Shown here piece after piece: positions 35,387-43,491 of a stretch of DNA of 64,000 bases. The position numbers and the translations under genes were made by a program. The stretch lies in NCBI GenBank assembly GCA_934098515.1, contig CAKOOK010000002.1, positions 41,322 to 105,321 of the forward strand, in the 5' to 3' direction. The stretch comes from an uncultured Bacilli bacterium. GTDB lineage: Bacteria; Bacillota_I; Bacilli_A; RF39; UBA660. The notes beneath the pieces are model-generated. The model worked only from the letters and a program-made list of their open reading frames with translations. It was not told where the DNA came from and searched no databases. The first letter of the stretch is position 1, and each line of letters begins with the position of its first letter.

Positions 35387-36163
35387 ATGGAAAAAATTAA
35401 TTACAAAAAAAAATATGGTCAAAACTTTCTATATGATGAAAACATTCTTGAAAAAATAATTAAAAACACAAGCATTAATGAAGATGACCTCATAATCGAA
35501 ATAGGGCCAGGAAGTGGCAATCTCACAAAAAAACTGCAAACATTTAATGCACAAATAATCGCTTTTGAGATTGATGAAACTCTTTCAAAGCAACTGGACC
35601 TTATTAAAAATGATAAAACAAAAATTATTTTCAAAGATTTCCTGGAAGTGGATTTAACAGAAGAGTTAAAAAATATCAAATATAAAAATATTTATATCAT
35701 TGCAAACATCCCATATTACATAACAACTCCAATAATAACCAAAATTATAAATAGTAAAATAAATCCACGTGAAATTATTTTAATGGTTCAAGAAGAAGTG
35801 GCCGACAGACTTTCAGCAAAGCCAAATAGCAAAGAATATGGATACATAACCGTATATATCCAAAGTTTTTATAACGTCTCTAAATTATTTAAAGTTGGTA
35901 GAAATTGTTTTTTTCCTGTACCTAACGTTGATAGTGCAATAATCAAATTAACTCCAACAACTAAAGAAATAAATAACTTAGATAAATACAACAAATTAAT
36001 CGAAGACGCTTTCAAATTTAAAAGAAAAACTCTTAAAAACAACTTAAAAAATTATGATTATGAACAAATAAATACTATCCTTGAATCTCACGGCTTTTCT
36101 ATGCAAAATAGAGCAGAGCAAATTCCAATAGACATTTTTATCGAAATTTCTAATCAAATTTAG
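35387..36163 (+). CDS. rsmA: 16S rRNA (adenine-1518/1519-N6) dimethyltransferase
   Basis: 258 residues. KYGQNFLYDENILEKI at the N-terminus, SAM motif EIGPGSGNLT (about 39-48), NIPYYITTP (catalytic NIPY) and the FFPVPNVDSAI loop are all typical of KsgA. rnmV, usually the gene before it, is missing. Confidence 0.97.
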   Translation: MEKINYKKKYGQNFLYDENILEKIIKNTSINEDDLIIEIGPGSGNLTKKLQTFNAQIIAFEIDETLSKQLDLIKNDKTKIIFKDFLEVDLTEELKNIKYKNIYIIANIPYYITTPIITKIINSKINPREIILMVQEEVADRLSAKPNSKEYGYITVYIQSFYNVSKLFKVGRNCFFPVPNVDSAIIKLTPTTKEINNLDKYNKLIEDAFKFKRKTLKNNLKNYDYEQINTILESHGFSMQNRAEQIPIDIFIEISNQI

Positions 36164-36206
36164 AAATTTTTTTTAATTTAAGCATATACTTTTTTAGGTG
36201 AATCAT

Positions 36207-36980
36207 ATGAATTTTCAAAAAGGAGACTTTGTAACCCGAAAAAGTTATAATAATGATACAATATTTAAAATACTAAATATTAAAGAAAATATATGCTACT
36301 TAAAAGGAATAGACGTCAGACTATATGCAGATGCCGAAAAAACTGATTTAGTTTTAGTAAATAAAAAAAGTGAAGATAAATTTGGCGAAAACATTGAAGA
36401 CTTCAAAGCTCTAGATCGCAGCAATTACTTTTACATGCCACCCAAAATAATGCAAATAGATGGAGACAAAGACTATCTCACACGTTGTTTAAACTTTTAT
36501 AAGAAATATAATTTACAAGCAATAGGTAAAGTATTACAAGAAGAAGAACTACCATTAAAAATAGAAGAATTATTAAAAGAATACACACCAGACATAATAA
36601 TCATAACCGGCCATGACGCATACTATTCAAAAAAAGGAAACAAAAACGATATAAATAACTATCGTAACTCCAAATATTTTTGTGAGGCGGTTAAAAAAGC
36701 AAGAAAATACGAAAAAGATAACAATAAACTAATCATAATAGCTGGTGCTTGTCAAAGTGATTATGAAGAACTTTTAAAATGTGGGGCAAATTTTGCATCA
36801 AGTCCAAAAAGAATAAATATTCATGCGCTAGACCCAGCAATAATTGCAACATCAATAGCTCTAACCGAAAAAGGAGAAGTAATAGATTTACTATCAGTAC
36901 TAAATAAAACAAAATATGGAGCAGACGGCATAGGGGGAATTAAATGTAATGGCTTAATGTTCGTGGGGTATCCAAGATGA
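36207..36980 (+). CDS. yabG: Sporulation-specific protease YabG
   Basis: 257 residues. Peptidase family U57. Conserved blocks include FQKGDFVTRKSYNND at the start, DIIIITGHDAYYSKKG in the middle (His likely catalytic), IIAGACQSDYEEL (Cys likely catalytic) and ASSPKRINIHALDPA. In Bacillus it trims coat proteins such as SpoIVA and SafA in the mother cell. The start at 36207 follows AGGTGA. Overlaps veg by four bases. Confidence 0.94.
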   Translation: MNFQKGDFVTRKSYNNDTIFKILNIKENICYLKGIDVRLYADAEKTDLVLVNKKSEDKFGENIEDFKALDRSNYFYMPPKIMQIDGDKDYLTRCLNFYKKYNLQAIGKVLQEEELPLKIEELLKEYTPDIIIITGHDAYYSKKGNKNDINNYRNSKYFCEAVKKARKYEKDNNKLIIIAGACQSDYEELLKCGANFASSPKRINIHALDPAIIATSIALTEKGEVIDLLSVLNKTKYGADGIGGIKCNGLMFVGYPR

Positions 36981-37186
36981 TAGAATCAATTAAAAATCAA
37001 ATCCTAAACCATTTAAACAAAGAAGTAAAAGTCGTATCCAAAGAAAACCGAAATAAAACTGATATCTTTTATGGCAATATTACAGAAATATACTCACATG
37101 TATTTATAGTCGATAATGGCATTGAAAAAAGAAGTTACTCATATTCAGACATTTTAAGCAACGACATTTTTATGACTTTTTTATAA
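36977..37186 (+). CDS. veg: Veg family protein
   Basis: 69 residues. Resembles Bacillus Veg: an N-terminal helix, VKVVSKENRNKTDIFYGNI, and the end block HVFIVDNGIEKRSYSYSDIL matching the Veg VSYSYADIL motif. Veg stimulates biofilm genes in B. subtilis. The start overlaps the yabG stop, as expected for the yabG-veg pair. The basic residues are fewer than in Bacillus. Confidence 0.85.
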   Translation: MIESIKNQILNHLNKEVKVVSKENRNKTDIFYGNITEIYSHVFIVDNGIEKRSYSYSDILSNDIFMTFL

Positions 37187-37192
37187 AAAACA

Positions 37193-37221
37193 TTGCAATT
37201 TAAAATATAATGGGTTAAAAT
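37193..37221 (+). promoter_or_regulatory. Candidate promoter of spoVG
   Basis: -35 TTGCAA (37193-37198), 17-bp spacer, -10 TAAAAT (37216-37221). I see no sigmaH-type promoter such as drives spoVG in Bacillus. Confidence 0.45.
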
Positions 37222-37257
37222 TAAATTAGGTTAAAGATCTTAGAAGGAGTGAATGTT

Positions 37258-37515
37258 ATGCAAATTACATCTGTAACTGTACGTAAAATTGAAAAAGAGG
37301 GTTCAAGAATGAAAGGTATAGCTTCTGTATTATTAGATGATGCATTCGCTGTACATGACATTAGAATCATTGAAGGTGACAACGGATTATTTATTGCTAT
37401 GCCTAGTAGAAAAACTGCTACAGGCGGATACAGAGATATAGCACATCCAATCAACCCAGACGTACGCAAACAATTTGAAGATGCTATTATTGACGAATAC
37501 AATAAGGCTGAATAA
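37258..37515 (+). CDS. spoVG: RNA-binding regulator SpoVG
   Basis: 85 residues. MQITSVTVRKIEKEGSRMKG, LDDAFAVHDIRIIEG, LFIAMPSRK and DIAHPINPDVRKQFEDAI cover the entire conserved family. SpoVG binds RNA and DNA and affects sporulation septation and virulence regulators. The ATG at 37258 is preferred over an in-frame GTG at 37249, because AAGGAGTGA ends there. Confidence 0.97.
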   Translation: MQITSVTVRKIEKEGSRMKGIASVLLDDAFAVHDIRIIEGDNGLFIAMPSRKTATGGYRDIAHPINPDVRKQFEDAIIDEYNKAE

Positions 37516-37538
37516 TGCTAAGAAATTAGCATTTTTTT
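37511..37538 (+). terminator. Terminator after spoVG
   Basis: AATGCTAA pairs with TTAGCATT around GAAA, followed by a run of T. Confidence 0.75.
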
Positions 37539-37571
37539 TATTTAAAATAATATACTTAAGCAGGAGGCAAT

Positions 37572-37853
37572 ATGGATAAAATAATAGACGTACCTGCATT
37601 AAACCACATAATTAAACTTACAGATCGCAAAAACATTATTATAAGTGGTATAAAAAAAATAAACAGCTTTGATGAAAAAGAATTTGACCTAGACAGTATA
37701 ATGGGAAATATTATAATTAAAGGCTCAAATTTAGAAATGATAAAACTAGATACAATTGAAGGAAACGTATCAATAAAAGGTCAGATTAACAGCTTCACTT
37801 ACAGTGATACAAATGATAAAGAATCTTCTATTTTAGCCAAACTATTTAAATGA
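37572..37853 (+). CDS. yabP: Sporulation protein YabP
   Basis: 93 residues. Matches the YabP/YqfC family: HIIKLTDRKNIIISGIKKINSFDEKEF, IMGNIIIKGSNLEMIKLD and a C-terminal EGNVSIKGQI. In Bacillus YabP and YabQ act in spore cortex formation. AGGAGGC precedes the ATG. The stop overlaps yabQ as ATGA, and divIC follows, as in Bacillus yabP-yabQ-divIC. Confidence 0.88.
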   Translation: MDKIIDVPALNHIIKLTDRKNIIISGIKKINSFDEKEFDLDSIMGNIIIKGSNLEMIKLDTIEGNVSIKGQINSFTYSDTNDKESSILAKLFK

Positions 37854-38095
37854 AACAACTAATACCAATCATATACACAATAATCTATTCATTAGTATTC
37901 AGCTTAATATTACATAGTATCAAAAAACATAAACCACTTTTCTCTAGCATAACATTAATACTCTCAACAACATATATAATCCTTTTATATCATATTAATA
38001 ATGGTAATTTTCCACTTTTACTTCAATTAATCTTCTTAATAAACATAATTCTTTGTCCAAATTATGTAAAATTTATAAAAAAACATAAAAAATAA
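37850..38095 (+). CDS. yabQ: Small YabQ-like spore cortex membrane protein
   Basis: 81 residues, almost all hydrophobic: membrane segments at about 4-20, 32-47 and 55-70, with a Lys-rich end. Sequence identity to YabQ is hard to judge, but position between yabP and divIC and the coupled start make YabQ the best call. B. subtilis YabQ has about 210 residues, so this would be a minimal form. The alternative is an unrelated small membrane protein. Confidence 0.55.
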   Translation: MKQLIPIIYTIIYSLVFSLILHSIKKHKPLFSSITLILSTTYIILLYHINNGNFPLLLQLIFLINIILCPNYVKFIKKHKK

Positions 38096-38151
38096 ACTTC
38101 TAATAATTCAAAAAAATCAAAATAATGCTAAAATAAAAATAGGAGACTAAG

Positions 38152-38436
38152 ATGGCAAAGAAAAAGACAAAAAGAAGATTACTAGTTTATTCATTATTTA
38201 TCTTGGCGGCTATATCATATATTGCTGTTTTTGGCATTGATCAATGGGGCAAAATATTAAACAACCGTAAAGAAACAAAAGAATTAGAACAAAAATATAA
38301 GTCTCTATTAGAAAAAGAAGAAGAACTAAATTCTGAAGTTACTAAACTTCAAGATGACGAATACGTAGCTAAATATGCTAGAGAAAAATATATGTACTCT
38401 AAAGATGGAGAATATATTATAAAAATAGCGGACTAA
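38152..38436 (+). CDS. divIC: Septum formation initiator DivIC/FtsB family
   Basis: 94 residues. Basic cytoplasmic N-terminus (KKKTKRR), one membrane helix (about 11-27), a coiled coil (about 34-66) and the conserved end EEYVAKYAREKYMYSKDGEYI type (here DDEYVAKYAREKYMYSKDGE). Part of the DivIB-DivIC-FtsL divisome subcomplex. AGGAGA precedes the ATG. Confidence 0.9.
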   Translation: MAKKKTKRRLLVYSLFILAAISYIAVFGIDQWGKILNNRKETKELEQKYKSLLEKEEELNSEVTKLQDDEYVAKYAREKYMYSKDGEYIIKIAD

Positions 38437-38465
38437 TTGACTAATCTTAAATAATTTGCTATGAT
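38437..38465 (+). promoter_or_regulatory. Promoter of tmRNA
   Basis: -35 TTGACT (38437-38442), 17-bp spacer, -10 TATGAT (38460-38465), 12 bp before the mature RNA. Confidence 0.7.
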
Positions 38466-38476
38466 TATATTCATTC

Positions 38477-38828
38477 GGGGTCGTATGGTTTCGACAGAAT
38501 ATATATTTATATATTTGCAAGTGGTATGCTATGCCTAAAATAGCAACACAGTTAAAATAACTGACAAAACTAATTATAATACTGCTTTAGCATTTGCCTA
38601 GTTGCAATTAAAGCGCTACCTATCAATCTTATTTCTGCGGAGACAATAGGTGGTTCATATTAGCAGAATATACTTTAGTATTTCTTCAATACTAGAAAGA
38701 ATCCCTAGAAGATATTCAATATAACTTTGTTAGTTTGCAGATATTGAAAAATTAATAAACTGACTAAACTTGTAGAAGGTATATAAATAGTATTTTGGAC
38801 AGTGGTTCAAATCCGCTCGGCTCCACCA
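38477..38828 (+). ncRNA. ssrA: Transfer-messenger RNA
   Basis: 352 nt. The 5' end GGGGTCGTATGGTTTCGACAG and 3' end GGTTCAAATCC...GGCTCCACCA form the tRNA-Ala-like half, with CCA encoded. The tag reading frame gives DKTNYNTALAFA and a TAG stop (after GACAAAACTAAT), with resume probably at GAC or the ACT before it. Tags usually end in ALAA or similar; ALAFA is unusual. Its partner smpB is at 54853. It accounts for most of the gap between divIC and the next gene. Confidence 0.96.
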
Positions 38829-38839
38829 AATAGAAATAT

Positions 38840-38864
38840 TCAACCATTATGGTTGTTTTTTTAA
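38840..38864 (+). terminator. Terminator after tmRNA
   Basis: CAACCAT pairs with ATGGTTG, followed by seven T. Confidence 0.75.
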
Positions 38865-38918
38865 ATAAAATATTGAAAATTGCTAATAAAAAAGATAAAA
38901 TACTAATAGGAGGTAAAT

Positions 38919-39752
38919 ATGAGTAGAACATTAAGAAGCTGGATTATCGCAATTGTTATTATAATAATTCTATTAATTCCAATTTATGTTGACTACTACA
39001 AAAATAGCCGTATAGGAACTATTAAAAGTTACAACAGTTATACAGAACTAGTAAATAAAAATAGTTTTGCAGTTATTTATGTAGGAAAAGATGTTGATAC
39101 AAAGGTTGATACTTTAAAGAATCTTAAAAAAGAATTCAATACTAGTGAAACTTCTGCTGATTTTAAAACAATTAATGTAGAAAATATTAGTGATGCTGAT
39201 AAAGAATCATTTAAAAAAGAAAACATTGACTTAACAAAGACAGCATGGGTTTTCCTAAATGAAAAAGAAGTAGTATACACATCTTCAGAAGATTTAAACG
39301 AAAAACAACTAGAAACTCAAATTAACAAATACTTAAACAATATAATCCCTGAAGAAGAAGTAGCATATAAAACAGTATCAACATATGACGAATACATGAA
39401 AGTAATTAAAAGTAAAAAAGTTATAATGACAGTCTTTGGTAGAAATTCATGTTATTGGTGTAATAAATTTAAACCAATTTACAATGAAGTTGCAAAAGAA
39501 CAAGGCGCAGATATTTACTACATAGATTCTGATTCATTTGATAAAGATGAATATAACAAGATTCTAAACTCAGGATTAAATATCCCAGCTAAGTGTACAG
39601 AAAGCAAAGAAAAAGACTTACCACTTTCATCAGGCTTCGGGACACCACTTACAATCTTTACTAAAAAAGGTAAAGAAGTTGATTGTATTGGTGGATACGT
39701 TAATAAGGCAAGCCTTGAAAGTAAATTAAAAACAGTTGGAATGATTAAGTAA
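38919..39752 (+). CDS. Membrane-anchored protein with two thioredoxin-like domains
   Basis: 277 residues. One N-terminal membrane helix (about 8-25) then an extracytoplasmic part. The first domain (about 35-140) has a thioredoxin-like strand order without Cys (AVIYVGKD, AWVFLNEKEVVY). The second (about 150-270) has the redox motif CYWC in VFGRNSCYWCNKFKP and the cis-Pro in GFGTPLTIF. Probably a surface thiol-disulfide protein; substrate unknown. AGGAGG site. First gene of the block between tmRNA and tRNA-Cys. Confidence 0.75.
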   Translation: MSRTLRSWIIAIVIIIILLIPIYVDYYKNSRIGTIKSYNSYTELVNKNSFAVIYVGKDVDTKVDTLKNLKKEFNTSETSADFKTINVENISDADKESFKKENIDLTKTAWVFLNEKEVVYTSSEDLNEKQLETQINKYLNNIIPEEEVAYKTVSTYDEYMKVIKSKKVIMTVFGRNSCYWCNKFKPIYNEVAKEQGADIYYIDSDSFDKDEYNKILNSGLNIPAKCTESKEKDLPLSSGFGTPLTIFTKKGKEVDCIGGYVNKASLESKLKTVGMIK

Positions 39753-39762
39753 GGAGAAAAAT

Positions 39763-40191
39763 ATGGCTAGTACTTATGATTATGTTAGAGAATTTAAAAA
39801 GAAATATCCAGCAACAATAAATTGGTGGAGAACAAAAAAACACGCAGATTTAGTTGATAAAAATTTAAACCCAGGTGAATCTGTTATTTATGCATTTGCT
39901 GCTCAAAACAATAATGATCACGGAAGCATTTTTGACACAGCAGTTCTTGCATTGACAACGCAAAGAATTATTGTAGCTCAAGATAGATTGATTGTTGGTT
40001 ATAAAGTGAATTCTATAACTCCAGAACTATATAATGATATGCAAATTAATGCTGGTATCATTTGGGGAACAATAACTATTGATACAATGAAAGAAGTAGT
40101 TCATTTCTCAAACATATCAAAAAAAGCACTTACTGAAATTCAAACAACAATAAACTCTTATATGTTAGAGGAAAAGAAAAAGAACTCATAA
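39763..40191 (+). CDS. PH-like domain protein (bacterial YokE-type)
   Basis: 142 residues, no signal or membrane segment. NPGESVIYAFAAQ, VLALTTQRIIVAQ and the C-terminal helix STI-type (LTEIQTTINSYM) form the pattern of bacterial PH domains, in which a TxxRi step inside a beta strand is typical. Function unknown. Ten bases after the thioredoxin-like gene, ending in a terminator, so the two form a small operon. Confidence 0.65.
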   Translation: MASTYDYVREFKKKYPATINWWRTKKHADLVDKNLNPGESVIYAFAAQNNNDHGSIFDTAVLALTTQRIIVAQDRLIVGYKVNSITPELYNDMQINAGIIWGTITIDTMKEVVHFSNISKKALTEIQTTINSYMLEEKKKNS

Positions 40192-40206
40192 CGAGTTCTT
40201 TTTTCA
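40180..40206 (+). terminator. Terminator after the PH-domain gene
   Basis: AAGAACTC pairs with GAGTTCTT around ATAAC, then six T. Confidence 0.78.
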
Positions 40207-40218
40207 AAAGAGGTACCT

Positions 40219-41265
40219 ATGAAAAAGATTATAATACTTATTTTAATAATAATTATTCCATTTGCCATATTCATTATAGTTTCAAATACTCCAAGAAATT
40301 ATGAGACAAAATACACCATAGATGAATTAGAAGTAAACGAACAATATAATAAAGATAACCAAACATATTTATTTGTAGTAAAGAAAGATAAAGTAGAAAT
40401 TCCGTATCTAATTACTCACGAATATACTAAAAAAAGAAAACTTATAACAAATATAAAAATTGAAGAAAACTGCTATACAATAAACGTTTTTGAAAACGAT
40501 TATAAATTGTGTGTTAATGACGGTTTAATTGAAATAGACACAACCACAAATGATGAACCTCCAATAAACAGTGAAGGTAATATCAAAATATATAAAAACA
40601 GCGAAGAAATCTATATTTGGAATTATAAAGGATATTACAAAGTAGAAAATGCTAAATTAAAAAATATATCAATCTTAAAAAATGATAATTACGAAAATAA
40701 ATTATCTGCTTCTAATGATAAATACTTAATAACCGCTAACTATGATGAAAAATATGAATTTACAAAATTCTATATAATTAACAAAGAAAATAATAAAATT
40801 AGTGATCTTACATTAGAAAAACCGATTTCTTCAAACGCATACTTTCTAGGAACACATAATAATAAATTATATTTATTAGATCCTAAATATAAATATGAAT
40901 ATGAAATAGATCCAAATAAAAACAAAATAACTATAATAAGCAAAGATGGAAATGGCATCTACTATGACAAAGAAGAGGTAAAAATATCAATAAACAAGCT
41001 AATCAAAGAAAAACTAACTTTTCCAGAAAATAATCCATATAATTATAATTTAGAAGAAGATAAGTTAACTCTAAAAATTAATGGGCAAACAATCACCACA
41101 ACTAAAGACAAAACAGATACCATCATAAAAATAATCAATGACACTATATATTACTTATCAGATGGAACCCTTTACAAATACACCTTTGGTAAACAAACAG
41201 AAAAATTAATATCAAACACAGAATGGAAATTTAACACATCCAATCAAATATTTATTTTTAATTAA
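40219..41265 (+). CDS. Membrane-anchored surface protein of unknown function
   Basis: 348 residues. N-terminal helix (about 3-22, almost pure Ile/Leu) then a Lys/Asn/Tyr-rich outer region with repeated strand-turn-strand stretches (KIYKNSEEIYIWNYKGYYKVEN, FYIINKENNKISDLTLEK, YFLGTHNNKLYLLDPK, IYYLSDGTLYKYTFG). These suggest a beta-propeller-like fold. No Cys pair, catalytic motif or sorting signal seen. GAGG precedes the ATG. I do not recognise the family. Confidence 0.6.
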   Translation: MKKIIILILIIIIPFAIFIIVSNTPRNYETKYTIDELEVNEQYNKDNQTYLFVVKKDKVEIPYLITHEYTKKRKLITNIKIEENCYTINVFENDYKLCVNDGLIEIDTTTNDEPPINSEGNIKIYKNSEEIYIWNYKGYYKVENAKLKNISILKNDNYENKLSASNDKYLITANYDEKYEFTKFYIINKENNKISDLTLEKPISSNAYFLGTHNNKLYLLDPKYKYEYEIDPNKNKITIISKDGNGIYYDKEEVKISINKLIKEKLTFPENNPYNYNLEEDKLTLKINGQTITTTKDKTDTIIKIINDTIYYLSDGTLYKYTFGKQTEKLISNTEWKFNTSNQIFIFN

Positions 41266-41308
41266 CAAAACTTTCTAATACGAATACCCTATATTAGGAA
41301 GTGATAAA

Positions 41309-41635
41309 ATGTTTAATTATAGAAAACAGGATGATGAAAACTACTATGAATATTACACAATAAAAAGAGGAGACAACCTGTATCAAATAGCAAAAAGTTA
41401 TAATGTAAACCCATCATTGCTAGCAGCTTTAAATGGCTTAGACTTAAATGAATTCATATATCCGAATCAGGTTATAATGGTACCTAAAAAGGACTTTTCA
41501 TATTATATAACAAAAGACGGAGATACACTGGCATTAGTGGCAAACACTTTTGAAACAACTGAAAACGAACTTCTTAAAAATAATAGGACAATATACCTAA
41601 GAGAAGGGCAACTTATTGTAAATAAAAATTCATAA
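41309..41635 (+). CDS. Small protein with two LysM domains
   Basis: 108 residues. LysM 1 at about 13-57 (YYTIKRGDNLYQIAKSYNVNPSLLAALNG type, with PNQVIMVP) and a degenerate LysM 2 at about 62-105 (YYITKDGDTLALVANTF). No signal peptide, so it either binds peptidoglycan only after cell lysis or acts inside the mother cell, like the LysM parts of SafA and SpoVID at the spore surface. That reading is inference. Strong GGAAGTGA site; own terminator. Confidence 0.75.
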   Translation: MFNYRKQDDENYYEYYTIKRGDNLYQIAKSYNVNPSLLAALNGLDLNEFIYPNQVIMVPKKDFSYYITKDGDTLALVANTFETTENELLKNNRTIYLREGQLIVNKNS

Positions 41636-41665
41636 AAGAAATAGATTTAATTTCTTTTCTTTTTG
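41634..41665 (+). terminator. Terminator after the LysM gene
   Basis: AAAAGAAAT pairs with ATTTCTTTT around AGATTTA, then C and TTTTT. Confidence 0.65.
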
Positions 41666-41697
41666 TGCTAAAATTAATTTAACAATAGGAGAAGAAT

Positions 41698-43293
41698 ATG
41701 GTATTTAAGAAGCCCTACGCATTTTTAATAAAAAACTTTAAAATTATTCACATTATTCTTTGTGTAATAATTCTTTTTATCACGAATAAATTTAATAGTT
41801 TAGTAACTTTTTTTGGCAATTACGCAACGAATTCCATCAAAGTCGTTGAAGGCACAGCGTCTACATACATATCAATACTATTTGTTCTAGCAACAATTTT
41901 TGTTATAACATTTTCAATAATAATGATTATTTTAATGAGGCGTAAAAAAAAGCCATTTACATTCTATATATTAACCGCAATTTATTATATACTAATACTA
42001 ATATTATTAATCGTCGCGGCTAACACAATAACTTCATTATATGACGCAACAATGTCTCAAAAAACATCGAGAGCTTTAAGGGATATATACCTTATACTCT
42101 CATTCCCAAACTATTACTTCATTGTAATGTACATTATAAGAGGTATAGGATTTGACATAAAAAAATTTAATTTCAGCAAAGACCTTAAAGAACTAGAAAT
42201 TTCAGCCGAAGATAATGAAGAGTTTGAGTTCGTTCTTGGCACAGACACATACAAATATGAACGAAAAGCTAGAAGAATTATTCGTGAATTAAAATACTAC
42301 ATACTTGAGCACAAATTTATCTTTACTATAATAGGTGGAACTCTAGGAATAATTCTATTAATAATTTTAATAGTAAACATCAATATTAATCCAACCCATC
42401 GTGCTGGCAAAGCAGTTGTAGTAAATGGATTGCAAATTAAAGTAAATAAATCATACATAACTGAGTACGACTATAATGGCAATCTCATAAATAGCAACGA
42501 AAAATATGTTATAGTGGACCTTTCACTAAAAAGTATTGGTAAAGAAAAAGTTCTAAATAAAGACGAAGTATATCTAACATATGGAAATAACAAAATATAT
42601 TTTAAAAACACTCTAAAAGATTACTTCATCGATTTTGGAAAAGCATATAATGGCAGCGTAATATCAAAAGACAAAGAAGAAAGAGTAACACTCATATTTC
42701 CAATTTCTAAAAAGACAAGTACAAAATCATTTAAATTAAATATTTTAAACTCCGTATCAATCAACAAAGAAAATACCTATACATACGAATATTCTAAATT
42801 TAAAATAAAAGCTAAAAATATTGATAAAACTATTATTGAAGAAAACAAGAATTATAACGAAATAATGTATCTAGGTGAGACAACATTCAATAAATCATAT
42901 ATCATAATAAAAAGCGCCAAGATTGTACCATACTACGAATATGAATATGAAAATTGTACAAACAATGAGTGCAAAACTTATATAGGAGTTGAAAAAACTG
43001 AAAATAGTGCCCTACAAAAGTTATTAGTTGTAACTTATGAAGCTGAATTAGATAACACATTACCAATAATTAACACCTTTAACTCTAATAAATATAGTTC
43101 ATTATTTGATAAAATGTTAAAAATAAGATATAAGAACAATGATAAAACATATATTTATAGTGGAACTGCTAAAACAAATTCATACGTAAGAGATACAGTA
43201 TTCATCACAGTACAAAACGAAGTAGCAAATTCTGAAGGAAAAGAGATATTAATTCAAACTAGAAGTAACAAATATTTCTTAAATTTAACGTAA
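41698..43293 (+). CDS. Multi-pass membrane protein with DUF4352-like outer region
   Basis: 531 residues. Membrane segments at about 17-33, 56-80, 88-108, 130-148 and 207-229; then an extracytoplasmic part of ~300 residues whose first half (GKAVVVNGLQIKVNKSYI, KYVIVDLSLKSIG) has the Ig-like DUF4352 pattern. Two Cys (ENCTNNEC) may form a disulfide. Function unknown; no enzymatic motif. AGGAGA before the ATG. Last gene before tRNA-Cys. Confidence 0.6.
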   Translation: MVFKKPYAFLIKNFKIIHIILCVIILFITNKFNSLVTFFGNYATNSIKVVEGTASTYISILFVLATIFVITFSIIMIILMRRKKKPFTFYILTAIYYILILILLIVAANTITSLYDATMSQKTSRALRDIYLILSFPNYYFIVMYIIRGIGFDIKKFNFSKDLKELEISAEDNEEFEFVLGTDTYKYERKARRIIRELKYYILEHKFIFTIIGGTLGIILLIILIVNININPTHRAGKAVVVNGLQIKVNKSYITEYDYNGNLINSNEKYVIVDLSLKSIGKEKVLNKDEVYLTYGNNKIYFKNTLKDYFIDFGKAYNGSVISKDKEERVTLIFPISKKTSTKSFKLNILNSVSINKENTYTYEYSKFKIKAKNIDKTIIEENKNYNEIMYLGETTFNKSYIIIKSAKIVPYYEYEYENCTNNECKTYIGVEKTENSALQKLLVVTYEAELDNTLPIINTFNSNKYSSLFDKMLKIRYKNNDKTYIYSGTAKTNSYVRDTVFITVQNEVANSEGKEILIQTRSNKYFLNLT

Positions 43294-43297
43294 TTTA

Positions 43298-43326
43298 TTG
43301 AAAAGGTTATCCATATCTGGTATAAT
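43298..43326 (+). promoter_or_regulatory. Promoter of tRNA-Cys
   Basis: -35 TTGAAA, 17-bp spacer ending in TGG, -10 TATAAT (43321-43326), 11 bp before the tRNA. Confidence 0.75.
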
Positions 43327-43337
43327 CTTTCTTGTAC

Positions 43338-43411
43338 GGGGCTTTAGCCAAGTGGTAAGGCAAGGGACTGCAACTCCCTGAGCACCGGTTCAAATCCGGT
43401 AGGCCCCTCCA
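43338..43411 (+). tRNA. tRNA-Cys (GCA)
   Basis: 74 nt, cloverleaf: acceptor GGGGCTT/AGGCCCC, anticodon arm AGGGA-CTGCAAC-TCCCT with anticodon GCA, T arm ACCGG-TTCAAAT-CCGGT, U73 discriminator typical of tRNA-Cys, CCA encoded. Confidence 0.97.
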
Positions 43412-43421
43412 TTTATATATG

Positions 43422-43447
43422 AAGTATCCTCTGATACTTTTTTTATT
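43422..43447 (+). terminator. Terminator after tRNA-Cys
   Basis: AAGTATC pairs with GATACTT around CTCT, then a T-run. The run overlaps the -35 of the next promoter. Confidence 0.72.
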
Positions 43448-43475
43448 TGACATAAAATTAATAGATAGATATAAT
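43447..43475 (+). promoter_or_regulatory. Consensus promoter of the lipid kinase gene
   Basis: TTGACA, 17-bp spacer, TATAAT: a perfect sigmaA promoter. Confidence 0.8.
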
Positions 43476-43491
43476 TAAAGCGGTGAAGAAA

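Noticed and set aside
40219..41265. Lipoprotein reading of the 348-residue surface protein
   Set aside because: No Cys follows the N-terminal helix, so there is no lipobox; it is listed as membrane-anchored instead.
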